A stretch of 36,238 bases of DNA from UBA3774 sp045600025 (GCA_045600025.1 JAZRXC010000003.1:1-36238); one strand, 5' to 3'. Counted from the first letter of the stretch, positions 5,578 to 14,212 are shown. A program made the numbers and translations. Notes: generated from the sequence alone by a model not told the origin.

Positions 5578-8247
5578 ATGAAATATTATTGTGAAACAAA
5601 AGAAACCGTCCTTAAAGCTGTTAATTCAAGTGTTAATGGTCTTAGCAGTGAGGAGGCCGCAAAGCGTCTTGAAGAACATGGCAAAAACAAACTCGCCGAT
5701 AAACCGCGCCCCACGCTTTTTGCAAGGTTTATGAAGGCCCTTGTTGACCCGATGATCTTCTTGCTTCTCGGAGCAGCTATCATCTCAACCGCTACAACTA
5801 TTTATGAAAATGCTGTACGCGGCGGAAATGAAAGCTACGCGGATCTATTTATTATCTTATTTGTAGTTATATTAAATACGGTTCTCTCAGTCGTACAGGA
5901 ATCCAAGGCGGAGGCTGCGATTGACGCCTTAAAGGAAATGACCGCCGCCACGAGCAGAGTTCTGCGCGACGGTAATATCGTTACCGTTAAGAGTGAAGAC
6001 CTCGTAGCAGGCGACGTTGTTGTACTGGAAGCAGGCGACGCCGTGCCTGCGGACTGTCGCATACTTGAAAGCTATTCAATGAAGGTTGAGGAAGCAGCTC
6101 TCACAGGCGAGAGCGTACCCGTAAGCAAGATCATCGATCTTCTTATGCTCAAAGAAGGCGCCAAGGATATCCCTCTCGGCGACCGAAAAAATATGATTTA
6201 CTCCGGAAGCACCGTAGTATACGGCAGAGGCAGTGCCGTTATCGTAGCGACCGGTATGGATACCGAGATGGGCAAGATAGCCGACGTGCTCTCCGCCGCT
6301 GCCGATGAGCAGACACCTCTTAATAAGAAGCTGACCGAGCTCTCTCTTACTCTAACCAAGCTCGTAATCGGCATATGCATCTTCGTATTCTTATTCGGAG
6401 TAATCCGCGATACCGTTATAGTATCTTCTGACGCACCTGTATTCGATGTTATTCTTGATACATTCATCATAGCAGTTGCGCTCGCCGTTGCCGCCATTCC
6501 GGAAGGACTGCCGGCAGTTACGACTATAATCATGTCCATCGGCGTTACAAAAATGAGCAGACGCAGTGCGCTCATCCGTAAATTAAGCGCAGTTGAAACT
6601 CTCGGCTGCACGCAAATCATTTGCTCCGATAAGACCGGTACTCTCACGCAGAACCGTATGACCGTTACCGATACCTGGACCGATGATCCCGTGCTCCTTG
6701 CCAAGGCTATGGCACTGTGTAATGACGCAAAGCGCTGCGCAGGTATGCACACTGCTGAGGGCGAGCCCACAGAGGCTGCTCTTGTTAATCACGCTCATGA
6801 TCTGCAGCTTTATAAAGACCGTCTTGATGGGCAATATCCGAGAATCGCCGAAGCGCCTTTCGATTCTGAACGCAAGATGATGTCTACCATCCACAATGTT
6901 GACGGCAAAATTATTCAGTACACCAAGGGTGCGTGTGAGGTTGTATTAAGCCACTGTGATTACTACTGGTATGAGGGACGCGAGTGTCCGATGACCGAGG
7001 AATATAAAGAGAATGTGCGCAGGCGTTCAAAGGAATTTGCCGATCGCGCGCTGCGTGTGCTCTCTGCTGCCTTCCGTACGCATGCCGAAATGCCCGGTGA
7101 TACCTCTCCCGAGGCACTTGAGGAGCATATGGTATTTGCCGGATTTTTGGGCATGATAGACCCTTGCAGACCTGAAGTGTACGGTGCCATTGCCGAATGC
7201 CGCGGCGCCGGCATCACGCCTATCATGATTACCGGCGACCATCTTGATACCGCTGTCGCCATCGCACGTGATCTCGGAATTATCAATGATCCTTCTGAGG
7301 CTACTGAGGGCTCTGCGCTTGATTCCCTCTCCGATGAGGAGATGCTTTCGGCAGTTCAACGTTATCATGTTTATGCACGTGTTCAACCTGAGCATAAGAC
7401 CCGCATCGTAAGAGCATGGCAGGCACTGGGTATGGTTACAGCTATGACCGGTGACGGTGTAAATGATGCGCCTTCCATTAAGGCGGCTGACATCGGTATC
7501 GGTATGGGAATTACAGGTACCGCCGTTACTAAGAGCGTGTGCGACATGGTTCTGGCAGATGATAATTTTGCCACCATCGTAGGCGCTGTTGAGGAAGGAC
7601 GTCGTATATACGATAACATCCGCAAGGTTGTTCAGTTCCAGCTGACCACTAATTTCTGTGAGGTTGCTGCTGTATTTGCCGCTTCCGTTATGGGCTTCAA
7701 GCTTCTGTCAGCGGCACATCTTCTCTGGATAAATATGATTACCGACTCGGCTCCGGGCCTTGCTCTCGGCATGGAGGAGGCTGAATCCGGTCTTATGAAG
7801 AGGAAGCCTCGTGCTTCTTCTGAGAGTCTTTTTGCAGGCGGCGCCGGCATCATTGCCGTAGCTCAGGGCGTTATTTTAGGCGGTCTGATCATCTTCTCCT
7901 ATCTCTTCGGAGAATGGTACGAAAGCGGAGTATGGCAGTTCGCGCAAAGCGCCGACGGCATGACCATGGCATTCCTTACCTGTAACTTCGCAGAAATGTT
8001 CTGCGCATTTACCCATAGGTCTCTGACACAGTCGATTCTGAAGATTAAGAAGCAGAACTGGTGGCTGTGGGGCGCACTGCTCTGGACTATAGTGCTGACA
8101 CTCGGCGTAGTATTCGTACCTCCGATTGCAGGCTTCTTCGGACTGACCTCCGTAAGTCTTGCTGAGTTCGGTATTGCGATAGGTCTTGCTGCTCTCGTCA
8201 TCCCGATCTCTGAGCTTGTAAAGCTCTTAACACCCGATAATATCTGA
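5578..8247 (+). CDS. Cation-transporting P-type ATPase, Ca2+/Mn2+ type (P2A)
   Basis: This 889-residue membrane pump resembles PMR1/SERCA-type ATPases. It shows the cation N-terminal domain, the TGES actuator motif (176-179), the PEGL motif of M4 (308-311), the phosphorylated Asp351 in DKTGTLT, the KGA nucleotide-binding motif, TGDGVNDAP, and the M6 motif NMITD (Asn719, Asp723), whose Asn and Asp coordinate Ca2+ or Mn2+ in the family. The start at 5578 is preferred: GGAGG lies five bases upstream, while an ATG at 5545 lies inside the terminator stem. The Mn2+ riboswitch in front argues that the physiological job is Mn2+ efflux under excess; Ca2+ is the alternative. A strong terminator follows. 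The gene is monocistronic. Confidence 0.93.
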   Translation: MKYYCETKETVLKAVNSSVNGLSSEEAAKRLEEHGKNKLADKPRPTLFARFMKALVDPMIFLLLGAAIISTATTIYENAVRGGNESYADLFIILFVVILNTVLSVVQESKAEAAIDALKEMTAATSRVLRDGNIVTVKSEDLVAGDVVVLEAGDAVPADCRILESYSMKVEEAALTGESVPVSKIIDLLMLKEGAKDIPLGDRKNMIYSGSTVVYGRGSAVIVATGMDTEMGKIADVLSAAADEQTPLNKKLTELSLTLTKLVIGICIFVFLFGVIRDTVIVSSDAPVFDVILDTFIIAVALAVAAIPEGLPAVTTIIMSIGVTKMSRRSALIRKLSAVETLGCTQIICSDKTGTLTQNRMTVTDTWTDDPVLLAKAMALCNDAKRCAGMHTAEGEPTEAALVNHAHDLQLYKDRLDGQYPRIAEAPFDSERKMMSTIHNVDGKIIQYTKGACEVVLSHCDYYWYEGRECPMTEEYKENVRRRSKEFADRALRVLSAAFRTHAEMPGDTSPEALEEHMVFAGFLGMIDPCRPEVYGAIAECRGAGITPIMITGDHLDTAVAIARDLGIINDPSEATEGSALDSLSDEEMLSAVQRYHVYARVQPEHKTRIVRAWQALGMVTAMTGDGVNDAPSIKAADIGIGMGITGTAVTKSVCDMVLADDNFATIVGAVEEGRRIYDNIRKVVQFQLTTNFCEVAAVFAASVMGFKLLSAAHLLWINMITDSAPGLALGMEEAESGLMKRKPRASSESLFAGGAGIIAVAQGVILGGLIIFSYLFGEWYESGVWQFAQSADGMTMAFLTCNFAEMFCAFTHRSLTQSILKIKKQNWWLWGALLWTIVLTLGVVFVPPIAGFFGLTSVSLAEFGIAIGLAALVIPISELVKLLTPDNI

Positions 8248-8266
8248 TATATTCAGCACATAAAAA

Positions 8267-8294
8267 CAGCCCGGCAGAATTTCCTGCCGGGCTG
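8267..8294. terminator. Bidirectional terminator between the Mn/Ca ATPase and the YczE-like gene
   Basis: A perfect 11-bp stem, CAGCCCGGCAG (8267-8277) and CTGCCGGGCTG (8284-8294), has a 6-base loop. The minus strand continues with TTTTTATG. The plus side has a looser T-rich tail. It lies between two convergent genes. Confidence 0.85.
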
Positions 8295-8314
8295 AATTAT
8301 TATTCAATTCTTTG

Positions 8315-8965
8315 TTATTTTTTCTCTATTCCGTCGATTACTTTTCCGAAGAACTTGATAACCGAAGCGTTGATGATTGTTGTAATAATCGTGCCGATGC
8401 CGACACCCTCAAAGCTGTGATTAAGAAGCAGCGCGAGGCCAACCGACAGCACAAGCATCGTAACGTCAAATATGCGCTTTACTTTGATTTTGTCGAAATT
8501 GTAACGTGCGGTTATCTCATTTACCGCGAGTTCATATACCTGAATCGGAAGTGTGGTGCGGAAGAAACACGCAACCGCGAAACCGGTCACGCAGGTGCCG
8601 ACAAGAAATGCAACGATTCTCACTGCCATACTCTCATAGCATCCATTTCCCCCGAGAACCATCAGCCAGAAATCGATGACAAAGCCGCTCAGCATCGCTG
8701 CCACAAAAGAAAGCAGGTAACGCCATCTGAAGCGCCTGATGATGAGACACATTATTAACAGGATAATTGCCTGCCAGAAGTATTCCGCGGTCCCTTGCGT
8801 AAACCAGGCAAATGCATCTCGCAGCCATACGTGGATGATATAGGGCGGGGCGGCAATCATACTGAGCCCCAGACCGCCTTTGGTGCACAGCGCAATACCG
8901 AGTCCCATAGCAGCCATTCCCATGATCCAGAAGAGAATGTTTTTGAATTTAGCTTTATTTGTCAT
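8315..8965 (-). CDS. YczE/YitT-like integral membrane protein (DUF6198-type)
   Basis: This 216-residue protein has about five to six hydrophobic segments and the N-terminal signature 'GMAAMGLGIALCTKGGLGLSMIAAPPYIIH' (shortened here to its key GLG and KGGLG motifs), typical of the YczE/YyaS/YitT group of unknown function. The start lies four bases after the copA stop codon, with GGAGAG about 12 bases upstream, so it is probably co-transcribed and translationally coupled with copA. This neighbourhood could mean a role related to copper, but such proteins occur in many contexts. Length is normal. No catalytic residues can be named. A terminator shared with the convergent ATPase gene follows. Confidence 0.75.
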   Translation of the reverse strand: MTNKAKFKNILFWIMGMAAMGLGIALCTKGGLGLSMIAAPPYIIHVWLRDAFAWFTQGTAEYFWQAIILLIMCLIIRRFRWRYLLSFVAAMLSGFVIDFWLMVLGGNGCYESMAVRIVAFLVGTCVTGFAVACFFRTTLPIQVYELAVNEITARYNFDKIKVKRIFDVTMLVLSVGLALLLNHSFEGVGIGTIITTIINASVIKFFGKVIDGIEKK

Positions 8966-8969
8966 ATGA

Positions 8970-9179
8970 TCAGCGCTCTCCGGTCACTTTATATCCTGCA
9001 CCTTCAACTGCCGCCTTAAGCACATCAAAAGCAACATCCTTGCTGAGCGTAACAACCGCCGTTCCTTCGGTATGGCTTGCAACTGCTGATTCAACACCAT
9101 CGATGGCCTTAAGAGCCTCAACTGTATGCGCCTCGCAATGAGGGCACATCATCCCTTCAACTAAAAGAGTCTTGGTCAT
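8970..9179 (-). other. Possible internal start giving a free CopZ-like copper chaperone
   Basis: Within copA, an ATG at 9177-9179 is preceded by AAGGGAG with nine bases between. Translation from it in frame would yield exactly one 69-residue HMA domain (MTKTLLVEGMMCPHCEA...), the size of CopZ. Whether ribosomes start here is not known. Confidence 0.45.
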
Positions 9180-11513
9180 AGTTTCTTTCTCCCTTTTATA
9201 TCTGATTTCTTTATCAATATTATATACCAAAAGTTCAAAATCGTCTTGTGAAATCATCGCGGGGTTCTTTTTTTCGGACTTGTGAGGATCATAGAGATTC
9301 AGCCGGAGTGCATTTGATACAACGCAGAAGCTGGACAGGCTCATCGCCGCTGCCGCAACCATCGGACTCAGTTCAAAATGCAGGAAGGATGCATACAGCC
9401 CCGCTGCAAGCGGAATACAAATCACATTGTAGAAAAATGCCCAGAACAGGTTCTGCTTGATATTTCGAAGCGTTGCGCGGGCAAGTCCAAGCGCTGCAGG
9501 CACCTCACTGAGGCCGTCATGCATAAGCACAACCTCCGCCGCATCTATCGCAACATCCGTGCCGGCGCCGATAGCAATACCTACTCCTGCCGCTGCAAGC
9601 GCCGGAGCATCATTAATTCCGTCGCCGACCATCGCAGTCATACCGCCGTGTGACAGTGCGGAAATGATAGCTGATTTTTCCTGCGGAAGAACCTCCGCAA
9701 ATACGTGATCTATTCCGGCCGAAGCTGCAACCGCAGAGGCGGTACGTGAATTATCGCCGGTTATCATAATGACCGAAAGACCCATATCCTTCATGCGCGC
9801 GATAGCAGGCGCCGCGTCGGATTTAACCGTATCCATTACTGCGATGATACCTGCCGGTTTATTATCCGTTGCAAATATAAGCGGCGTTCTCCCGGCACTT
9901 GCAAGTTCTTCAGCCTTTGCAATAAGCCCGGCAGGAAGCTGCATTTGCCCGGAAATAAATGAAAGCGAGCCCGCAAGAAGCCGGCGGCCTGAAAGCTGCG
10001 CAGAAAGTCCGTGTCCCGGCAGTGCCTCAAAATCGCTCACTTCCTGAGTGGCTATATTTTTATCATGAACATACTGCGTAATGGCCGTGGCAAGCGGATG
10101 CTCGCTCTTTTTTTCTATGCTTCCGGCAAGCTGCTCAAGTTCAGCTTCTGTAAAGCCGTCAGCTGCGATAATATCCATAACTTGAGGCGTGCCCCTTGTG
10201 ATAGTTCCTGTCTTATCAAGCGCAACTATTTTAACGCCGGCGGCCTGCTCTATACCTGCCGCGGTCTTAAACAATATTCCGTTTTTTGCGCCGACGCCGG
10301 TGCCGACCATAATTGCGACAGGCGTAGCAAGGCCGAGCGCACACGGGCAGCTGATAACGAGGACTGCTATGGCGCGCGCAAGCGCATATTCAAAGGCCTG
10401 GCCTGCTATGAGATGACAGATCAGCGTAATAATCGCAATTCCTACAACAGTAGGAACAAATATACCTGAGACCTTGTCAGCTATACGCGCGATAGGCGCC
10501 TTGGTTGCGGCAGATTCGCTCACAAGCTTAATAATCTGCGCAAGCGTTGTATCGTCGCCTACCTGCACCGCACGGCAGGTAATATAACCGGTTTGATTAA
10601 TCGTCGCGGCATATACCTTATCTCCCTCCGCCTTATCAACCGGAATGCTCTCGCCTGTGAGTGCGGATTCATCGATTGCACTTACGCCGCTTGCTACGAC
10701 GCCATCAACAGGCACTGCCGCGCCGGGGCGCACCGCGTATATATCTCCCACGCGTACCTCATCGGCGCTGACGATAACTTCCTCTCCGTCTTTTATCAGG
10801 CAGGCGGTTTTGGGCGCAAGCTTTATAAGACTCTTGAGAGCATTTGTGGTCTTGCCTTTGCTTCTTGCCTCAAGCATCTTTCCGATGGTTATCAGCACAA
10901 GAATCATCGCAGCGGATTCGTAATAGAGTCGTCCGAGAAGCTCACGGCCCGTGAGCGGATCATTTGCCGCAAATATGCAGACAGTCACATATACGCTCCA
11001 AAGATATGAAGCCGATGAGCCGAGCGCAACGAGGGTGTCCATGTTGGGACTGCCGGCAAGAACACTTTTGAAGCCTGATATGAAGAACTTTCGATTGATT
11101 ACTATGACTATTGCAGAAAGAATGGCCTGGCATACTGAAAATACGCCGGGATTATCCGCTAAAATGGCCGGAAGGGGCAGATTCAGCATGTTATGGCCCA
11201 TGGAGACATACATAAGCACGAGCAGAACGGCCGCTCCGCTTATTAAACGCCGTTTTAAGGCCGGTGTCTCCCTATCGACGAGAATTTCATCACCTAAGGC
11301 GCTTTCTTTTACTGTAGCGCCATATCCGGCGTCTGTGACGGCTTTTATGATTGCCGCATCACTTGCAGTGCCGGTAAGGCCCATGCTTCCGGTCAAGAGA
11401 TTTACCGCGCAGGTATCTACGCCGTCTAATTCTAAGACCGCTTTTTCGACCCGCGCCTGACACGCAGCGCAGGACATACCTGTTACGTTAAATTGTCGTA
11501 ATTCATGTGCCAT
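8970..11513 (-). CDS. copA: Copper-translocating P-type ATPase with N- and C-terminal HMA domains
   Basis: This 847-residue P1B ATPase exports Cu+ across the membrane. An N-terminal HMA domain has GMSCAAC (Cys15, Cys18). The core has the TGES motif, the CPC ion motif in M6 (389-391), Asp433 in DKTGTIT, the HP motif (SEHPLATAI) and GDGINDAPALA. Unusually a second HMA domain with MMCPHC (Cys790, Cys793) forms the C-terminus (about 779-847), after a charged linker. An in-frame ATG with a GGGAG upstream precedes this domain. The ATG at 11511-11513 has a GGAG only one base away, too close to be used normally, and the -10 box ends six bases before it, so the mRNA may be leaderless. It is followed by the YczE-like gene. 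A Cu-responsive regulator is not visible in the window. Confidence 0.95.
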   Translation of the reverse strand: MAHELRQFNVTGMSCAACQARVEKAVLELDGVDTCAVNLLTGSMGLTGTASDAAIIKAVTDAGYGATVKESALGDEILVDRETPALKRRLISGAAVLLVLMYVSMGHNMLNLPLPAILADNPGVFSVCQAILSAIVIVINRKFFISGFKSVLAGSPNMDTLVALGSSASYLWSVYVTVCIFAANDPLTGRELLGRLYYESAAMILVLITIGKMLEARSKGKTTNALKSLIKLAPKTACLIKDGEEVIVSADEVRVGDIYAVRPGAAVPVDGVVASGVSAIDESALTGESIPVDKAEGDKVYAATINQTGYITCRAVQVGDDTTLAQIIKLVSESAATKAPIARIADKVSGIFVPTVVGIAIITLICHLIAGQAFEYALARAIAVLVISCPCALGLATPVAIMVGTGVGAKNGILFKTAAGIEQAAGVKIVALDKTGTITRGTPQVMDIIAADGFTEAELEQLAGSIEKKSEHPLATAITQYVHDKNIATQEVSDFEALPGHGLSAQLSGRRLLAGSLSFISGQMQLPAGLIAKAEELASAGRTPLIFATDNKPAGIIAVMDTVKSDAAPAIARMKDMGLSVIMITGDNSRTASAVAASAGIDHVFAEVLPQEKSAIISALSHGGMTAMVGDGINDAPALAAAGVGIAIGAGTDVAIDAAEVVLMHDGLSEVPAALGLARATLRNIKQNLFWAFFYNVICIPLAAGLYASFLHFELSPMVAAAAMSLSSFCVVSNALRLNLYDPHKSEKKNPAMISQDDFELLVYNIDKEIRYKREKETMTKTLLVEGMMCPHCEAHTVEALKAIDGVESAVASHTEGTAVVTLSKDVAFDVLKAAVEGAGYKVTGER

Positions 11514-11519
11514 GCTCCA

Positions 11520-11549
11520 ATTATATCACAATAAAAAAGAAACCGTCAA
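11520..11549 (-). promoter_or_regulatory. copA promoter
   Basis: On the minus strand, -35 TTGACG (11544-11549), an 18-base spacer and a perfect extended -10 TGATATAAT (TATAAT at 11520-11525) are present. The -10 box ends six bases before the copA ATG, placing the expected start of transcription at or next to the A of ATG. The -35 box is inside the loop and arm of the Nudix gene's terminator. Confidence 0.8.
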
Positions 11550-11558
11550 AGCGGTTTC
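11533..11558 (-). terminator. Terminator of the Nudix gene, overlapping its stop codon and the copA -35
   Basis: GAAACCG (11539-11545) pairs with CGGTTTC (11552-11558), followed on the minus strand by six T's (11533-11538). The stem begins within the Nudix stop codon (11557-11559). Confidence 0.75.
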
Positions 11559-12003
11559 AATTTATCAGGTTGCCTTCTTCATCATAGGTTAATGTCATCT
11601 TGATATCCGTGCGGCCGGCGAGCATCTCCCTAAGGAATATCTTATCGCCTTCCCAGAGTGCGAGGTCAAATATCTTGTCTTTGTCTATCCAATGCAGTTC
11701 GCCTTCGTCGCAGTCTGTTATCTCTCCTGAGAAGTCATCGGATGTAAACAGATACATATCTTCATCGTGTCCGTTTGTTGTGCGGAACTCCACTATGCCG
11801 CAGAAGACCTGCGAATTAATAATAAGACCGCTCTCTTCGCGGACTTCGCGTATGGCGCATTCTTCGGGTGTCTCGCCGGGTTCAAACTTACCGCCGAGGC
11901 CGATCCATTTGCCCTCATTTATATCGTGACTTTTCTTGTTGCGCAGCATCATAAGATACTTGCCGTCACGTTCAAGATAACATAGAGTCGTATTAATAAC
12001 CAT
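11557..12003 (-). CDS. Nudix hydrolase (MutT / 8-oxo-dGTP diphosphatase type)
   Basis: This 148-residue protein has a perfect Nudix box: the Gly of GKFEPGE, then REVREESGL, giving the GX5EX7REUXEEXGU pattern around residues 38-60. Family members hydrolyse nucleoside diphosphates linked to another group; those with this length and a 'KWIGLGGKFEPGE' segment are usually called 8-oxo-dGTP diphosphatases, which clean the nucleotide pool. The substrate cannot be decided from sequence. The ribosome binding site is poor: TAGG just before the ATG. It follows rplQ and its terminator, and I see no strong promoter between them, so it may depend on read-through or on a weak promoter. Its own terminator overlaps the copA promoter. 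Confidence 0.9.
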   Translation of the reverse strand: MVINTTLCYLERDGKYLMMLRNKKSHDINEGKWIGLGGKFEPGETPEECAIREVREESGLIINSQVFCGIVEFRTTNGHDEDMYLFTSDDFSGEITDCDEGELHWIDKDKIFDLALWEGDKIFLREMLAGRTDIKMTLTYDEEGNLIN

Positions 12004-12017
12004 ACCTAAAAGATTGA

Positions 12018-12044
12018 ATAAAACCCCCGCGGTGTGCGGGGGTT
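12018..12044 (-). terminator. Terminator at the end of the ribosomal gene cluster (after rplQ)
   Basis: A 9-bp GC-rich stem, AACCCCCGC (12022-12030) and GCGGGGGTT (12036-12044), has a 5-base loop and is followed by TTTTATT on the minus strand. It lies just after the rplQ stop at 12059. Confidence 0.85.
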
Positions 12045-12058
12045 ATGAAAATGAAATA

Positions 12059-12595
12059 TTAAACCAGCTCAAGTACTACGAGCATAGCAGCGTCGCCCTT
12101 ACGAGGTCCGATCTTGATGATACGGGTGTAACCGCCCTGACGATTTGCGTACTTAGGAGCGATCTCATCAAAGAGCTTAGCCGGAAGGTCAAGTTCCTTG
12201 GTTCCCTTCTTGCGATCCTTAGGATCTGTGGGAACCTTTGTTGCCGGGTATAATACCTCGAGCATCTGACGTCTCGCATGAAGACGTGAAGGGTTGTCCT
12301 TCTTGATGGTCTTTTCTACTTCATCATATACTGTAACTTTCTTGCCATCGACTTCTTTCTTAACTCTCTTGCCGTTCTTGTCCTTCTGAGGAACCTTAGC
12401 CTTAACGGTAACGCTCTCAAAATTGTCTTTCTCTTTAACTGCAAGTGCGATAAGACCTTCAGCAATTTTGCTGGTTTCTTTGGCTCTTGCTTCGGTAGTT
12501 ACGATCTTACCATTTACGATAAGAGAAGTAACCTCGTTGCGAAGCATAGCCTTACGCTGGCTGGAAGTTCTTCCGAGCTTTCTGTATTTTGCCAT
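12059..12595 (-). CDS. rplQ: 50S ribosomal protein L17
   Basis: This 178-residue large-subunit protein binds 23S rRNA near the exit tunnel. The N-terminal 'KLGRTSSQRKAMLRNEVTSLI' block and the C-terminal 'RQGGYTRIIKIGPRKGDAAMLVVLELV' block (each named here by ends) are canonical. The family is usually about 120 residues; this copy has extra sequence in the middle (about residues 58-105, rich in Lys and Asp/Glu), an insertion familiar from Lachnospiraceae-type L17. The gene is the last of the alpha operon, 15 bases after rpoA, and ends at a strong terminator. A good GGAGG-type site precedes the ATG. Confidence 0.95.
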   Translation of the reverse strand: MAKYRKLGRTSSQRKAMLRNEVTSLIVNGKIVTTEARAKETSKIAEGLIALAVKEKDNFESVTVKAKVPQKDKNGKRVKKEVDGKKVTVYDEVEKTIKKDNPSRLHARRQMLEVLYPATKVPTDPKDRKKGTKELDLPAKLFDEIAPKYANRQGGYTRIIKIGPRKGDAAMLVVLELV

Positions 12596-12610
12596 TGTCC
12601 TATCCTCCGA

Positions 12611-13570
12611 TTATTCCTCACCGGGATTAAGCTCTAATCCCAGTTCTTTTAACTTGGCAAGTACTTCATCAAGAGACTTGCGTCCCAGATTACGTACTTT
12701 CATCATCTCATCAGATGTCTTACCGATGAGCTGACCTACTGTGTCAATACCGGCACGCTTGAGGCAGTTGAAAGAACGAACCGAGAGTTCAAGCTCATCG
12801 ATATTCATATCGAGAACCTTACCCTGGTTGCTCTCTTCCTTTTCAACCATAACCTCTGTTGCCTTTGCATTTTCAGACAGGTCAATGAAAAGATTAAGAT
12901 GCTCACACAGAACCTTGGCTGCAAGACTTACCGCATCATCGGGAGTCATGGTGCCGTTGGTGTAAACATCAAGAGTAAGCTTATCAAAGTCCGTGATCTT
13001 GCCGACACGGGTATCGGTAACGCTCATATTTACACGCTCAACCGGTGTGTAAATTGCATCGATCTGAATCTCGCCGATAGCGGTACCTTCAGCATGTCCT
13101 CTTTCACAACTTGAATAGCCACGGCCGCTGGTGAACTTAAGCTCTGCACCGAAGTGTGAGTTCTTACCACCACTTACTGTTGCGATAACATGGTCGGGAT
13201 TGATAATCTCAATATCGCCATTTGTCTTAATATCGCCGGCCGTAACAATACCCTCACCATCAAACTGAATGTATCCTACCTTTGTATCTGCATTGCCGCT
13301 AATATCTTTAACTGCAACACCCTTGAGGTTGGTAATAATATCAGTAACATCCTCTTTTACTCCGGGGATTGTGGTGAATTCGTGGAGTACGCCGTCAAAC
13401 TTTACCTGGCTGATAGCACAACCGGGCATAGATGAAAGCATGATTCTGCGAAGCGAGTTACCAAGTGTGATGCCGTAGCCGCGCTCAAGAGGCTCAACTA
13501 CAAAACGTCCATACTTATTGTCTTCAGAAATCTCTGCAATATTAATGCTGGGTTTTTCAAAATCTAACAC
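12611..13570 (-). CDS. rpoA: DNA-directed RNA polymerase subunit alpha
   Basis: This 319-residue subunit forms the dimer on which RNA polymerase assembles. The N-terminal domain (about 1-230) includes 'GRFVVEPLERGYGITLGNSLRRIMLSS' (start and end of the motif) and 'VKEDVTDIITNLK'. The C-terminal domain (about 250-315) includes 'LELSVRSFNCLKRAGIDTV' and the NLGRKSLDEV helix that contacts UP elements and activators. Length is normal. It lies 36 bases after rpsD and 15 bases before rplQ, the usual alpha-operon position. Confidence 0.97.
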   Translation of the reverse strand: MLDFEKPSINIAEISEDNKYGRFVVEPLERGYGITLGNSLRRIMLSSMPGCAISQVKFDGVLHEFTTIPGVKEDVTDIITNLKGVAVKDISGNADTKVGYIQFDGEGIVTAGDIKTNGDIEIINPDHVIATVSGGKNSHFGAELKFTSGRGYSSCERGHAEGTAIGEIQIDAIYTPVERVNMSVTDTRVGKITDFDKLTLDVYTNGTMTPDDAVSLAAKVLCEHLNLFIDLSENAKATEVMVEKEESNQGKVLDMNIDELELSVRSFNCLKRAGIDTVGQLIGKTSDEMMKVRNLGRKSLDEVLAKLKELGLELNPGEE

Positions 13571-13606
13571 GCTTTTTACCTCCGTATAGAATCTACTAAC
13601 TACAAA

Positions 13607-14200
13607 TTACTTGGAATAAAGCTCTACGATAAGCATCTCGTCTACAGGAACGTCGATGTCTGCACGCTTAGGTGTTTCAACTATTGTAGCCTTGAGATTC
13701 TCAAGATCAGCAGTGAGCCAAGTAGGAGCAAGTCTTCCGGCGGTAACTGCAGTGATGTCCTTATATCTCTGAGAATCTTTGAACTTCTCTTTGATTTCGA
13801 TAACATCGCCGGCCTTTACTTGGTATGAAGGAATGTTAACGGTCTTGCCATTAACAAGAACATGCTTGTGGTCAACGATCTGACGAGCTTCCATACGAGT
13901 ACGAGCAATGCCTGCACGGAAAAGGATGTTGTCGAGACGGAGCTCAAGGAGAGTCATAAGGTTCTCACCTACCATACCGCGCATCTGCTTTGCTTTTGCG
14001 TAATAGTTACGGAAAGGCTTCTCAAGAACACCGTAGATGAACTTAGCCTTCTGCTTCTCACGAAGCTGAAGAGCGTACTCACTCATCTTACGATTGCCAT
14101 TGCGAAGACTACGATTTGATTTCTTATCAATGCCGATGTGCACCGGATCAAGTCCGAGTGCTCTGCATTTCTTTAATACGGGAACACGATTAACTGCCAT
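13607..14200 (-). CDS. rpsD: 30S ribosomal protein S4
   Basis: This 197-residue protein is a primary 16S rRNA-binding protein that helps nucleate the 30S body. The S4 RNA-binding domain is visible at about residues 88-150 ('RLDNILFRAGIARTRMEAR', 'VDHKHVLVNGKTVNIPSY'). The N-terminus has only one cysteine (KKCRALG), so this is the zinc-free form. In Bacillus rpsD is separate from the alpha operon; here it sits inside it, 12 bases after rpsK, as in most Clostridia and in E. coli. S4 is the autoregulator of the alpha operon in E. coli, so the structured gap upstream of rpsK is a possible target. Confidence 0.97.
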   Translation of the reverse strand: MAVNRVPVLKKCRALGLDPVHIGIDKKSNRSLRNGNRKMSEYALQLREKQKAKFIYGVLEKPFRNYYAKAKQMRGMVGENLMTLLELRLDNILFRAGIARTRMEARQIVDHKHVLVNGKTVNIPSYQVKAGDVIEIKEKFKDSQRYKDITAVTAGRLAPTWLTADLENLKATIVETPKRADIDVPVDEMLIVELYSK

Positions 14201-14212
14201 AATGCACCTCCA

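Noticed and set aside
6198..6770. 190-codon open frame opposite the P-type ATPase
   Set aside because: It is a shadow of a well-supported gene with full P-type motifs and has no family resemblance.
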